Assembly (NCBI RefSeq): GCF_021729845.1
Contig: NZ_CP063397.1
Coordinates: 3,672,001 to 3,736,000, forward strand
DNA length: 64,000 nucleotides
Source of the DNA: Rhizobium sp. SL42
Lineage (GTDB): Bacteria; Pseudomonadota; Alphaproteobacteria; Rhizobiales; Rhizobiaceae
Direction of reading: 5' to 3'
Shown: one piece after another, positions 9,237 to 17,378 of the stretch
Layout of the letters: every line of letters begins with the position of its first letter
Numbering within the stretch: the first letter of the stretch is position 1
Made by a program: the position numbers and the translations under genes
The notes under the pieces: generated by a model
What the model was told of the DNA's origin: nothing
Databases searched by the model: none
The model's input: the letters and a program-made list of their open reading frames with translations, nothing else

Positions 9237-9261
9237 TTTTTACCAGTGATACGCATATATA
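9233..9261 (+). promoter_or_regulatory. Candidate sigma-70 promoter of hicAB
   Basis: TTGATT at 9233-9238 and TATATA at 9256-9261 are separated by exactly 17 bases, in a stretch markedly richer in A/T than its surroundings. Transcription would begin near 9268, about a dozen bases before the hicA start. Confidence 0.65.
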
Positions 9262-9262
9262 T

Positions 9263-9279
9263 ACACACTAAGGGTGTGA
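9263..9279 (+). promoter_or_regulatory. Inverted repeat over hicA transcription start and Shine-Dalgarno
   Basis: CACAC at 9264-9268 and GTGTG at 9274-9278 form an inverted repeat around TAAGG, directly downstream of the -10 box. Placement fits an autoregulatory operator for HicB. In RNA form the hairpin would also hold the AAGG ribosome binding site in its loop. Seen in sequence; the function is inferred. Confidence 0.5.
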
Positions 9280-9280
9280 A

Positions 9281-9463
9281 ATGGAGACGGATTCACGCAA
9301 GATCATCCAGCGTCTCAAGGCCGAGGGCTACGAACTCGTATCGATATCCGGTTCTCATCACAAACTCCGCAAGAACGGCAAGAGCGTGATCGTGCCGCAC
9401 CCGAAGAAACAGCTGCCACTCGGCACCGCGCGCGCAATCGCCAAACAGGCAGGATGGATCTAG
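9281..9463 (+). CDS. hicA: HicA-type mRNA interferase toxin
   Basis: A 60-residue double-stranded-RNA-binding-like toxin with the diagnostic HicA pattern: an N-terminal helix RKIIQRLKAEGYELV, the catalytic loop SGSHHKL with His26, a basic strand, and the PHPKKQLPLGTARAIAKQAG end. HicA cleaves mRNA and tmRNA to stop translation until neutralised by HicB. It lies 20 bases before hicB in the usual toxin-first order. Own promoter and operator-like repeat are just upstream. Confidence 0.95.
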   Translation: METDSRKIIQRLKAEGYELVSISGSHHKLRKNGKSVIVPHPKKQLPLGTARAIAKQAGWI

Positions 9464-9483
9464 TTGGCTCGGGAGACTGATCG

Positions 9484-9882
9484 ATGAATCACTATGTCGC
9501 CATCGTCCACAAGGATGCGGAAAGCGCCTATGGGATCAGCTTTCCGGATCTACCATCCGTGTTTTCGGCAGCCGACGACGAAGATGACATCGTTGGCAAT
9601 GCCATCGAAGCCCTGCGCCTCTGGGCTCAAGACGAAAATCTGCCAGATCCAGCCTCCCACGCGGATATCCTGGCCAGAGAAGATGTGCGCCGTGAACTGA
9701 GGGACGGCGCATTTCTGATCCGGGTGCCTCTGATCGAGGACGACACCAGAACCGTACGCGCCAATATCACGCTGGAGGCAGGAACGCTGGCAGCAATCGA
9801 TATCGCGGCGAAGCAACGCGGATTGACGCGTTCCGCGTTCATCGCGAGTTGCGCCCGAAAGGAAATAGAACGCTCAGCCTGA
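9484..9882 (+). CDS. hicB: HicB-type antitoxin
   Basis: A 132-residue antitoxin with the HicB partial RNase H-like fold at the N-terminus (AIVHKDAESAYGISFPDLP, then a D/E-rich turn and NAIEALRLW). It has a C-terminal ribbon-helix-helix-like segment from about residue 95 (ANITLEAGTLAAIDIAAKQRG) for DNA binding. It binds HicA and should repress the operon through the inverted repeat ahead of hicA. The complete, undamaged pair suggests a functional module. Confidence 0.93.
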   Translation: MNHYVAIVHKDAESAYGISFPDLPSVFSAADDEDDIVGNAIEALRLWAQDENLPDPASHADILAREDVRRELRDGAFLIRVPLIEDDTRTVRANITLEAGTLAAIDIAAKQRGLTRSAFIASCARKEIERSA

Positions 9883-9896
9883 AGAAAAGGCACGAC

Positions 9897-10787
9897 ATGA
9901 CCGCCTTCGTCCATACCCCCTATGCAACAGCATCCCGCCCCTTCACCATCGGCCTTTCGTCGCTCGACCCCACACGCTGGATCACTCCAGACAATGATCT
10001 GACGCACTACCTCGATGAGAAGCGACGCCTCGCCACTACCCGTCGAGACGACATTTTCCGCGCAACCGCAGACAGCCTGCCGACCCAGCACGAATGCCTT
10101 GGCCTGATCGTCGATCATCTCGAAACCCACCATCCGCATCTCTGTCGGCGCGAAGGCAACACCTTCCACATCGGCGGTCACAAAATCGACCTCGAAGACG
10201 AAACCGTTCCACCCCTCATGCGCGCCGGATTTCTCGTCCAGGACGATCTGGTCATCATGAAGCGGCGCGAGGCGGGCTGGTACATGGCGGCCGCTCATCT
10301 TTCCTTTCCCTCCTCTTGGTCGCTCGCCGAGAAATTCGACCGCCCGATGGAGCAGATCCATGCCCATGTCCCGGGTTTTCAGGATGGAACCCGCAATGCG
10401 GCCATGATCAACCGCATCTTCGACAACCTGCTTGCCGACCAGCCGGCGGAGCGTTTCAACTGGTCGATCAACTGGCGGCAAAAACTTCATCACCCAGAAA
10501 CCGGCCGCAACGACGCGGCCACTCCCGATGAAGCCGTGATCCGTGTCGAGCGCCAGACGCTGACGAAGCTGCCTGGGACCGGTGATATCGTCTTCACCAT
10601 CCGCATCTATCTCGATCCGGTGGCCGTCTTCGAAAACCACCCCGAAGGTGCGCGTCTGGCCAGCGCTCTTGCCGAGCAGCTCGACGCCCTGACGCCGGAG
10701 CAGGCGGCCTACAAAGGGGTCGACGTTCAACGCAGGCGCCTCGGCAATTACCTGCGCGATCGGCATTTTGCGAAAAATTCCGCCTGA
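9897..10787 (+). CDS. DUF3445 / heme-dependent oxidative N-demethylase family protein
   Basis: A 296-residue protein of the DUF3445 family (PF11927). It has the family blocks RPFTIGLSSLDPTRWI near the start, MKRREAGWYMAAAHLSFPSSW in the middle, FNWSINWRQ and VERQTLTKLP later. Characterised relatives are subunits of heme-dependent oxidative N-demethylases acting on methylamines, but most members are unassigned. The start at 9897 has AAAAGG six bases upstream; the in-frame ATG at 9849 lies inside hicB. It begins 14 bases after hicB, so it may be read from the same transcript, though it is not a toxin-antitoxin component. Confidence 0.88.
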   Translation: MTAFVHTPYATASRPFTIGLSSLDPTRWITPDNDLTHYLDEKRRLATTRRDDIFRATADSLPTQHECLGLIVDHLETHHPHLCRREGNTFHIGGHKIDLEDETVPPLMRAGFLVQDDLVIMKRREAGWYMAAAHLSFPSSWSLAEKFDRPMEQIHAHVPGFQDGTRNAAMINRIFDNLLADQPAERFNWSINWRQKLHHPETGRNDAATPDEAVIRVERQTLTKLPGTGDIVFTIRIYLDPVAVFENHPEGARLASALAEQLDALTPEQAAYKGVDVQRRRLGNYLRDRHFAKNSA

Positions 10788-10929
10788 TCACGACGGTGGC
10801 CTGCGACATACTCTTTATTGTGTCAGTATTTTGTGATCTAGAGCCGCCAATATCGGCCCTGCCGATGCGCATTCGGCAAAGACCCAATTGTGCACGCAGC
10901 AAAAGACTGCGCCCTGCAAGGAGACAGAA

Positions 10930-12372
10930 ATGACTGAGACATCCTATCCGGTTTACGGCGAGATCACCGGCCCGATCGTCATGATCGGCTTTGGTTCGAT
11001 CGGCCGTGGCACCCTGCCGCTGATCGAACGCCACTTCAAGTTCGACAAGAGCCGGATGGTCGTCATCGACCCCCGCAACGACGATGCGGAACTGCTGGCC
11101 AAGCATGGCATCAAGCATATCCAGGCGCATGTCACCAAGGAAAACTACAAGGAACTGCTCAAGCCGCTTCTCAAGGCCGGCAAGGGTCAGGGCTTCTGCG
11201 TCAACCTCTCGGTCGACACCGGGTCGCTCGACCTGATGAAGATGTGCCGCAAGCTCGACGTGCTTTACATCGACACGGTCGTCGAGCCTTGGCTCGGCTT
11301 CTATTTCGATAAGAACATGAAGAACTCGGAGCGCACCAACTACGCGCTGCGTGAAACCGTTCGTGCCGAAATCAAGAAGAACCCGGGCGGCACCACCGCC
11401 GTCTCCACCTGCGGTGCCAACCCGGGCATGGTCTCCTGGTTCGTCAAGCAGGCGCTGGTCAACGTCGCCAACGAACTCGGCGTCAAGTTCGACGAGCCGG
11501 CTCAGGACGACCGCGAAGGCTGGGCCAAGCTGATGAAGAAGGTCGGAGTCAAGGGCATCCACATTGCCGAACGCGACACCCAGCGCGCCAAGAACCCGAA
11601 GCCGATGAACGTCTTCTGGAACACCTGGTCGGTCGAAGGTTTCATCTCCGAAGGTCTGCAGCCGGCTGAACTCGGCTGGGGCACCCACGAAAACTGGATG
11701 CCGAAGAACGCCAAGAAGCACAAGAAGGGCTGCAAGGCAGCGATCTATCTCGAGCAGCCGGGTGCAAACACCCGCGTCCGCACCTGGTGCCCAACGCCTG
11801 GCCCGCAATACGGCTTCCTCGTCACCCACAACGAGTCGATCTCGATCGCCGACTACTTCACCGTCGAGAAGGACGGCGAAGTCGCCTACCGTCCGACCTG
11901 CCACTACGCCTATCACCCGGCCAATGACGCGGTTCTGTCGCTGCACGAAATGTTCGGCAATGGCGGCAAGCAGCAGCCGGTCCTGCACGTTCTCGACGAG
12001 AACGAACTGGTCGACGGCGTCGACGAACTCGGCGTGCTGCTCTATGGCCACGACAAGAATGCCTACTGGTATGGTTCGCGCCTGTCGCTGGAAGAAACCC
12101 GCCGCATCGCGCCTTACCAGAACGCCACCGGCCTGCAGGTAACCTCTGCCGTTCTCGCCGGCATGGTCTGGGCACTGGAAAACCCGAAGGCCGGCATCGT
12201 CGAAGCCGACGAGATCGACTACAAGCGCTGCCTCGAAGTGCAGATGCCGTATCTCGGCCCGGTTGAAGGTCACTACACCGACTGGACCCCGCTCGAAGGC
12301 CGTCCGGGCCTCTTCCCGGAAGACCTCGACGAAAAGGATCCGTGGCAGTTCCGGAACATTCTGGTTCGTTGA
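10930..12372 (+). CDS. hss: Homospermidine synthase
   Basis: A 480-residue enzyme that makes sym-homospermidine from putrescine using NAD, the polyamine route common in Rhizobiales. The Rossmann motif GFGSIGRG lies near the N-terminus, and VDTVVEPW-like, STCGANPGMVSWFVKQA and GWGTHENW blocks match the family along its length. AAGGAG at 10918-10923 fixes the start at 10930 over an upstream in-frame ATG. It is monocistronic, with its own terminator, and preceded by a 142 bp intergenic stretch. Confidence 0.96.
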   Translation: MTETSYPVYGEITGPIVMIGFGSIGRGTLPLIERHFKFDKSRMVVIDPRNDDAELLAKHGIKHIQAHVTKENYKELLKPLLKAGKGQGFCVNLSVDTGSLDLMKMCRKLDVLYIDTVVEPWLGFYFDKNMKNSERTNYALRETVRAEIKKNPGGTTAVSTCGANPGMVSWFVKQALVNVANELGVKFDEPAQDDREGWAKLMKKVGVKGIHIAERDTQRAKNPKPMNVFWNTWSVEGFISEGLQPAELGWGTHENWMPKNAKKHKKGCKAAIYLEQPGANTRVRTWCPTPGPQYGFLVTHNESISIADYFTVEKDGEVAYRPTCHYAYHPANDAVLSLHEMFGNGGKQQPVLHVLDENELVDGVDELGVLLYGHDKNAYWYGSRLSLEETRRIAPYQNATGLQVTSAVLAGMVWALENPKAGIVEADEIDYKRCLEVQMPYLGPVEGHYTDWTPLEGRPGLFPEDLDEKDPWQFRNILVR

Positions 12373-12392
12373 TCCGTTAACAGCCCTGCTGG

Positions 12393-12422
12393 AAGCCCGT
12401 CGCCCCTTGCGGCGGGCTTTTT
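12393..12422 (+). terminator. Terminator of hss
   Basis: A stem of AAGCCCG...CGC with GCG...CGGGCTT and a short loop is followed by five T. It begins 20 bases after the hss stop. Confidence 0.8.
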
Positions 12423-12591
12423 GCTTTCATAGAGACAGGAACTGCGGGAAACCGCATCCAGACGGGATAAACCGGACCAGACAGGATCACGGTCTTGCTT
12501 TGGACATGGCTTCGCGGCATGGTTTTTAAAATTTTAGGCAATTAGACAAGCGGACGGCGCTATCACGCCGCCGAGACGGTGGGAGACCAGA

Positions 12592-12954
12592 ATGCAACTG
12601 AAGTCACTGGTGGCAATCGCGGCATGTGCAATGGCGCTTTCCTCCTGCTATTCCAGCGGCCCGCGCCCGCTGCCGACCGTGAGACAGGGCCCGACGGTGG
12701 AAGGCGCCTGGGCCGATCCGAACGGCATCGTCTCGACCTTCCAGGGCGGCACATTCACCACCCGCACCACCGACACCAACCAGGTACTCGCCTCCGGCAC
12801 CTACACATTGCAGTCCGACCGCCTGGTCGAGATCAATATGACCTCGCTGGTGCGCAACACGCAGCAGAAGGTCAATTGCGCCCTGGTGACGCCGAACCAG
12901 TTGAACTGCACATCCGACAGCGGCGCGCAGTTCTCGCTGGCACGCCGAGCTTGA
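12592..12954 (+). CDS. omp10: Outer-membrane lipoprotein Omp10
   Basis: A 120-residue lipoprotein with signal peptide and lipobox ALSSC (Cys19). The mature part follows Brucella Omp10 closely as I remember it: GAWADPNGIVSTF, GGTFTTRTTDTNQ, LVEINMTSLVRNTQQK, NCALVTPNQLNC and a final FSLARRA. The family is restricted to Rhizobiales, sits in the outer membrane and may be surface exposed; its molecular role is unclear. The 219 bp upstream contain the hss terminator and an A/T-rich stretch near 12527-12545 that may hold the promoter. Confidence 0.93.
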   Translation: MQLKSLVAIAACAMALSSCYSSGPRPLPTVRQGPTVEGAWADPNGIVSTFQGGTFTTRTTDTNQVLASGTYTLQSDRLVEINMTSLVRNTQQKVNCALVTPNQLNCTSDSGAQFSLARRA

Positions 12955-13010
12955 GACCGACAGACCTTTGATTTTCGCGTCATCCTGATGACGTCGTCGA
13001 CATGATATCC

Positions 13011-13039
13011 AGCGGCTGCCCTCGGCAGCCGCTTTTTTT
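13011..13039 (+). terminator. Terminator of omp10
   Basis: A perfect ten-base-pair stem, AGCGGCTGCC with GGCAGCCGCT, and a three-base loop are followed by a run of T. Confidence 0.88.
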
Positions 13040-13189
13040 ATTTCACCATTCCATAACATGACACAAATGGGTGATTTTCTCTTGCGGTTGCCATGACTTG
13101 ATGAAAACATCCGGCCAAGCAAGGGGCGGAAGCGGACATCAAGAGCCGTTGTTGCACCGAATGATGATGTAAAAACAGGAGAGAAAACG

Positions 13190-15070
13190 ATGTTCAGACA
13201 CCTGCGGTTCGGCCTCATGAGTGCATCCCTGCTTGCACTGTCCGCCGGCGGCGCATTTGCCGATTTCGAGCTAAACATCCTGCACATCAATGATCTTCAT
13301 TCCCGCATCGAGGCGATCAACAAGTTCGATTCGACCTGCTCGGCGGAAGAAGCAGCCAAGAACGAATGCTTCGGCGGCATTGCCCGCGTGAAGACTGCAA
13401 TCGACACCCGCCGCGCCGAACTTGACGGCAAGAACGTACTGACGCTCGATGCCGGCGACCAGTTCCAGGGCTCGCTGTTCTACACCACCTACAAGAGCGC
13501 ACCGATCGCAGACTTCATGAACGGCATCGGCTTCGACGCCATGGCGATCGGCAACCACGAATTCGACGATGGTCCGGAAGAACTGGCCAAGTTCATCGAT
13601 GCGCTGAAGTTCCCGATGATCTCCGGCAATACGCTGGCCGGCCTCGACACGCCGATCGCCGACAAGTTCAAGCCCTACATCATAAAGGAGTTCGGCGCCG
13701 ACAAGGTCGCCGTGGTTTCGGTTCTGGCGACCGACACCGACGAAACCTCCTCGCCGGGTGACAGCGTGCTGTTTGCCGACGAAATCACTTATCTGAAGGA
13801 AGCGGTGAAGGAGATCGAGGCGGCAGGCGTCAACAAGATCGTGCTGCTGTCGCATGTCGGCTACGTCAAGGATCAAGAGATCGCGGCAGCTGTCGACGGC
13901 ATCGACGTGATCGTCGGAGGTCACAGCCACACATTGCTGTCGTCGACCGACGAGAAGGCGGCCGGCCCCTATCCGACGCTGGTCAAGAACCCGTCGGGCA
14001 AGGACGTGCCGATCGTCACCGCTTATTCCTATTCCAAATATCTCGGCGACCTGGCTGTCACCTTCGACGACGCCGGTGTTGTCAAGGCCGCCTCGGGCGC
14101 GCCGAAGCTGCTCGATGCTTCGGTCACCCCCGATGCAGGCTTCGTCGCCAAGGTCGCAGAGCTCGGCGGCCCGATCGAAGAGTTGAAGCTGAAGGAAATT
14201 GGCTCGACTTCCGACATCATCGATGGCTCCCGCGATGTTTGCCGCACCGCCGAATGCACCATGGGCAACCTTGTTGCCGACGCGATGGTCGACCGCCTGA
14301 AGGATCAGGGTATCACGATCGCCATCCAGAACGGCGGCGGCCTGCGTGCTTCGATCGACGCCGGCACGGTTACCATGGGTGAAGTGCTGACGGTCCTGCC
14401 CTTCCAGAACTCGCTGGCCTCTTTCCAGCTCAAGGGATCCGACATCGTGGCAGCGCTCGAAAATGGTCTCAGCCAGATCGAGGAAGTCGCCGGTCGTTTC
14501 CCGCAGGTATCGGGCCTGAAATATTCCTTCGACAAGTCGAAGCCGGCCGGAAGCCGGGTCGTTTCGGTCGAGGTGAAGGAAGGCGATGCGTTCGTAGCGC
14601 TTGATCCGAACAAGGTCTATGGCGTCGCCACCAACAACTACATGCGCGCCGGCGGCGACGGATTCAAGATCTTCGCAACAGCCGGCCAGAACGCCTATGA
14701 CTTCGGCCCGGGCCTGGAAAGTGTGGTGGCCGACTTCATCGCCAAGAACAGCCCCTACAAGCCCTACACCGATGGCCGCATCACCGAGGTCGCCGCGGCG
14801 GTCGCCGTGCCGGCAGAAGCGGCACCTGCCGCGGAAGCTGCGCCTGCGGCCCCGGAAACCGCCGCGGCTGCCCCGGCGGCAACCGCCGTCGAAACCGCAA
14901 CCACCGCTGCCGTAACGGCCTACAAGGTGGTCGCCGGTGACAGCCTGTGGAAGATCGCCAAGGCAACCTACGGCAACGGTGCGCTGTGGACGAAGATCGC
15001 CGAGACCAACGGGCTGAAAAACCCCGACCTGATCGCCATTGGCAAGGAACTGGAATTGCCGGCAAACTAA
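13190..15070 (+). CDS. Periplasmic 5'-nucleotidase / cyclic phosphodiesterase with C-terminal LysM
   Basis: A 626-residue exported enzyme. The signal peptide ends near AFA-DF. The metallophosphoesterase domain shows LHINDLHSR, DAGDQFQGS, IGNHEFDDG and GGHSHT, the dinuclear metal motifs. The 5'-nucleotidase C-terminal domain follows, with NGGGLRASI, substrate-stacking aromatics and GVATNNYMRAGGDGF. An Ala/Pro linker (about 525-575) leads to a LysM domain (about 578-625, VVAGDSLWKIAKATYG). Such enzymes release phosphate and nucleosides from periplasmic nucleotides. The LysM domain is not standard in E. coli UshA and should tether this one to peptidoglycan. Confidence 0.93.
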   Translation: MFRHLRFGLMSASLLALSAGGAFADFELNILHINDLHSRIEAINKFDSTCSAEEAAKNECFGGIARVKTAIDTRRAELDGKNVLTLDAGDQFQGSLFYTTYKSAPIADFMNGIGFDAMAIGNHEFDDGPEELAKFIDALKFPMISGNTLAGLDTPIADKFKPYIIKEFGADKVAVVSVLATDTDETSSPGDSVLFADEITYLKEAVKEIEAAGVNKIVLLSHVGYVKDQEIAAAVDGIDVIVGGHSHTLLSSTDEKAAGPYPTLVKNPSGKDVPIVTAYSYSKYLGDLAVTFDDAGVVKAASGAPKLLDASVTPDAGFVAKVAELGGPIEELKLKEIGSTSDIIDGSRDVCRTAECTMGNLVADAMVDRLKDQGITIAIQNGGGLRASIDAGTVTMGEVLTVLPFQNSLASFQLKGSDIVAALENGLSQIEEVAGRFPQVSGLKYSFDKSKPAGSRVVSVEVKEGDAFVALDPNKVYGVATNNYMRAGGDGFKIFATAGQNAYDFGPGLESVVADFIAKNSPYKPYTDGRITEVAAAVAVPAEAAPAAEAAPAAPETAAAAPAATAVETATTAAVTAYKVVAGDSLWKIAKATYGNGALWTKIAETNGLKNPDLIAIGKELELPAN

Positions 15071-15091
15071 GACCGTTTGACACATGACAAC

Positions 15092-15125
15092 AAGCCGGCC
15101 CGGGCTTTCCCGGGCCGGCTTTTGC
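15092..15125 (+). terminator. Terminator of the 5'-nucleotidase gene
   Basis: A long stem, AAGCCGGCCCGG with CCGGGCCGGCTT, a short loop and then TTTGCTTTT. It lies about 20 bases after the stop. Confidence 0.85.
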
Positions 15126-15193
15126 TTTTATCAGATGATCCTCGATACAATTTCCGACGTAGTGGCGTTCAGCCAGCCCATCAGGATAATAAA

Positions 15194-16228
15194 ATGACCG
15201 CACTGCCCGCCCATTGGCCATCCGACCATCCGCCCCTCAATATCGGCAAGGTCGGCGTTCTTCTCGTCAATCTCGGCACACCGGACGGTACCGACTACGA
15301 ATCGATGCGGCGGTATCTGGCGGAATTCCTGACCGACAAGCGGGTCATCGAATGGTCGCGACTGTTCTGGTACCCGATCCTCTACGGCATCGTGCTCAAC
15401 AAGCGGCCGCAGAAGGTCGGTGAGGCGTACAAGTCGATCTGGAACAACGATCTCGACGAAAGCTATCTGCGCACCTATACGCGCAACCAGGCGGAAAAGC
15501 TGGCCGAGGCCCTCAGGGATCTCCCGCATGTACATGTCGATTGGGCCATGCGTTACGGTCAGCCGGCGATCCAGAAGAAATTGGTTGAAATGCAGAAGGC
15601 CGGTTGCGAGAGGATCCTCGTTTATCCGCTCTATCCGCAATATGCAGCCGCCACCACCGCCACCGTCAACGACGAAGCCTTCAAGGCGCTCCTGAAGATG
15701 CGTTGGCAGCCGGCACTGCGCACGGTGCCGCAATATGCGGACGATCCGGTCTATATCGACGCACTGGCAAACTCGATCGAGACCCATCTGGCAACGCTCG
15801 ACTGGCAGCCGGAGATCGTCCTGACTTCCTACCACGGCATCCCGATGTCCTATTTCAAGAAGGGCGATCCCTATCACTGCCAGTGCTACAAGACGACGCG
15901 CCTGTTGCGCGACCGTCTGGGCTGGTCGAAGGAGAAGCTGATGGTCACCTTCCAATCCCGCTTCGGACCGGAGGAGTGGCTGCAGCCCTATACCGACAAG
16001 ACCGTGGAGAAGCTGGCAAAGGATGGCGTCAAGCGCATCGCCGTGCTCAATCCGGGCTTCGTTTCCGATTGCCTCGAGACGCTGGAAGAGATCGCTGTCG
16101 AGGCAGGAGAGGATTTCCTGCACAATGGCGGCGAGAAATTCACCCATATCCCCTGCCTGAACGACAGCCTCGACGGCATGCGGGTCATCGAAACGGTGGT
16201 GCGTCGCGAACTGCAAGGCTGGATCTGA
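15194..16228 (+). CDS. hemH: Ferrochelatase
   Basis: A 344-residue enzyme that inserts ferrous iron into protoporphyrin IX, the last step of heme synthesis. Family motifs are LLVNLGTPDG near the start, YPLYPQYAAATTA, the catalytic-histidine block TSYHGIPMSYFKKGDPYHCQC, QSRFGPEEWLQPYT, and NPGFVSDCLETLEEI. I start at 15194 (AGGA at 15183-15186) because the longer frame from 15077 runs back through the preceding terminator. It stands alone between two terminators, downstream of omp10 and the nucleotidase gene. Confidence 0.95.
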   Translation: MTALPAHWPSDHPPLNIGKVGVLLVNLGTPDGTDYESMRRYLAEFLTDKRVIEWSRLFWYPILYGIVLNKRPQKVGEAYKSIWNNDLDESYLRTYTRNQAEKLAEALRDLPHVHVDWAMRYGQPAIQKKLVEMQKAGCERILVYPLYPQYAAATTATVNDEAFKALLKMRWQPALRTVPQYADDPVYIDALANSIETHLATLDWQPEIVLTSYHGIPMSYFKKGDPYHCQCYKTTRLLRDRLGWSKEKLMVTFQSRFGPEEWLQPYTDKTVEKLAKDGVKRIAVLNPGFVSDCLETLEEIAVEAGEDFLHNGGEKFTHIPCLNDSLDGMRVIETVVRRELQGWI

Positions 16229-16254
16229 GATCCACACCATTGACCGAACTGACG

Positions 16255-16284
16255 AAGGGCTGCAGCGATGCGGCCCTTCTTTTA
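16255..16284 (+). terminator. Terminator of hemH
   Basis: AAGGGC pairs with GCCCTT around a loop that can extend the stem, followed by CTTTTATT. Confidence 0.6.
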
Positions 16285-16305
16285 TTCTGCCACGAGAAAA
16301 CATTA

Positions 16306-16319
16306 AACCAATCGGTTGA
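16306..16319 (+). promoter_or_regulatory. Operator-like repeat 1 over the -35 box of the ArsR-type gene
   Basis: AACCAATCGGTTGA is a near-palindrome (AACC...GGTT) that overlaps the TTGACA -35 box. The same motif recurs 40 bases downstream at 16346-16359 as AACCACATGGTTGA, matching in 11 of 14 positions. Paired sites of this kind are expected for autorepression by an ArsR-family dimer. Confidence 0.6.
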
Positions 16320-16344
16320 CAATCAGGACAACGCCAGCCATATT
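16316..16344 (+). promoter_or_regulatory. Sigma-70 promoter of the ArsR/AHSA1 pair
   Basis: A perfect TTGACA at 16316-16321 is followed after 17 bases by CATATT at 16339-16344. Transcription should begin at about 16351, at or next to the ATG at 16352, so the mRNA may be leaderless. Confidence 0.7.
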
Positions 16345-16345
16345 C

Positions 16346-16359
16346 AACCACATGGTTGA
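16346..16359 (+). promoter_or_regulatory. Operator-like repeat 2 over the transcription and translation start
   Basis: AACCACATGGTTGA, an inverted repeat CAACC/GGTTG, contains the proposed ATG start codon itself. It matches repeat 1 at 16306-16319 and lies four helical turns away, on the same DNA face. Confidence 0.6.
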
Positions 16360-16726
16360 GCAAAATACCCACTATATGAATTTGGTCTTTCACGCACTTG
16401 GCGATGCGACACGGCGGCAGATGCTGCACCATCTCTCGCATGGCGAACGCACGGTCAGCGATCTGGCGAAGCCCTGCGAGATGTCGCTTGCGGCAGCCTC
16501 CAAGCACATCAAGGTTCTCGAAAATGCCGGCCTGATCCGCCGTGAAATACGCGGGCGGACCCATCTGTGCCGCCTGGATCCCGGACCACTCGCGACGGCG
16601 CATGAATGGCTGAACTTCTATCAACGCTTCTGGACCGGTCGCCTCGATACGCTCGAGCGGCTCCTCCGGCAGGACGACAAACAGATATCCCCCGGCCCTG
16701 ATAAAAAAGAGAGGAATGACACATGA
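16352..16726 (+). CDS. ArsR/SmtB-family transcriptional regulator
   Basis: A 124-residue winged-helix regulator of the ArsR type that pairs with AHSA1 proteins: HALGDATRRQMLHHLS, LAKPCEMSLAAASKHIKVLENAGLI as the recognition helix, and a GRTHLCRLDPGPL wing. No clear metal-binding Cys pair of the ArsR kind is present (a lone Cys lies before the recognition helix), so a metal ligand is doubtful. I choose the ATG at 16352; no Shine-Dalgarno precedes it, which fits the promoter position and a leaderless mRNA. The stop overlaps the AHSA1 start (ATGA). Probably an autorepressor acting on the two flanking repeats. Confidence 0.9.
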   Translation: MVEQNTHYMNLVFHALGDATRRQMLHHLSHGERTVSDLAKPCEMSLAAASKHIKVLENAGLIRREIRGRTHLCRLDPGPLATAHEWLNFYQRFWTGRLDTLERLLRQDDKQISPGPDKKERNDT

Positions 16727-17256
16727 CCGAAACAGCAACTCTCGACGCTTATGGCATTGTCACCGAGCCTGCCACCTTGAAGATCGAACGTCTTCTGCCC
16801 GGTCCCGTCGAACGGGTATGGGAGTACCTGACCAAAAGTGAACTTCGAAGACAATGGCTGGCCTCCGGAGACATGGACCTGAAGGTCGAAGCGCCTTTCG
16901 AACTGACATGGCGCAATGACGAACTGACCGATCCGCCCGGCACCCGTCCCGAAGGGTTTTCCGAGACGCACAGCATGCAGAGCCGGATCACCGAACTGAA
17001 ACCGCTCAAAAAGCTGACCTTCACCTGGGGTGACTGCGGCAGTGTAACGATGACCCTGGAGCCGAGGGGCACGAATGTGCTGCTGACACTGGTCCACCAG
17101 CGCATTTCCGATCGCAAGAACATGCTGATGGTCGGCGCCGGCTGGCACATGCATCTGGATATTCTGGCCGCCCGACTCAATGGCACGAAAGCCCAGCCCT
17201 TCTGGGATGGCTGGCTGCGCCTGCGCGAAGAATACGATCAACGCATACCGGCCTGA
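16723..17256 (+). CDS. SRPBCC / AHSA1-domain protein
   Basis: A 177-residue START-like (SRPBCC) protein of the Activator of Hsp90 ATPase homologue 1 type: KIERLLPGPVERVWEYLTKSELRRQWLASG, a middle strand block and a long C-terminal helix ending WLRLREEYDQ. These domains form a hydrophobic cavity for small ligands. Genes coding AHSA1 and ArsR proteins together are widespread; the pair may respond to a hydrophobic molecule, but the ligand is unknown. It is coupled to the regulator through an ATGA overlap with a GAGGAA ribosome site. Confidence 0.9.
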   Translation: MTETATLDAYGIVTEPATLKIERLLPGPVERVWEYLTKSELRRQWLASGDMDLKVEAPFELTWRNDELTDPPGTRPEGFSETHSMQSRITELKPLKKLTFTWGDCGSVTMTLEPRGTNVLLTLVHQRISDRKNMLMVGAGWHMHLDILAARLNGTKAQPFWDGWLRLREEYDQRIPA

Positions 17257-17350
17257 GCGGATCTCCTCGCACGGCCCGGCAAACGACGAGAGATGCCGTG
17301 CATTCAAAGTCGCCATCCGCGATGGTCGATCCGATCCGATCCGGGACATG

Positions 17351-17378
17351 AAAGGGGCGCCGCGGCGTCCCTTTTTTT
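17351..17378 (+). terminator. Terminator of the ArsR/AHSA1 operon
   Basis: AAAGGG(G)CGCC pairs with GGCG(T)CCCTTT and is followed by T7. It lies about 95 bases past the AHSA1 stop. Confidence 0.8.

Noticed and set aside
10788..10929. GACATA/TGTGTC imperfect inverted repeat upstream of hss
   Set aside because: Arms mismatch and the spacing is long; indistinguishable from chance.
10594..12273. 559-codon open frame opposite hss
   Set aside because: Shadow of a strongly conserved gene, and it also runs into the DUF3445 gene.
12504..12530. Possible terminator or small RNA upstream of omp10
   Set aside because: CATGGC/GGCATG is imperfect and the following T run is part of a generally A/T-rich promoter-like stretch; evidence too weak to call.
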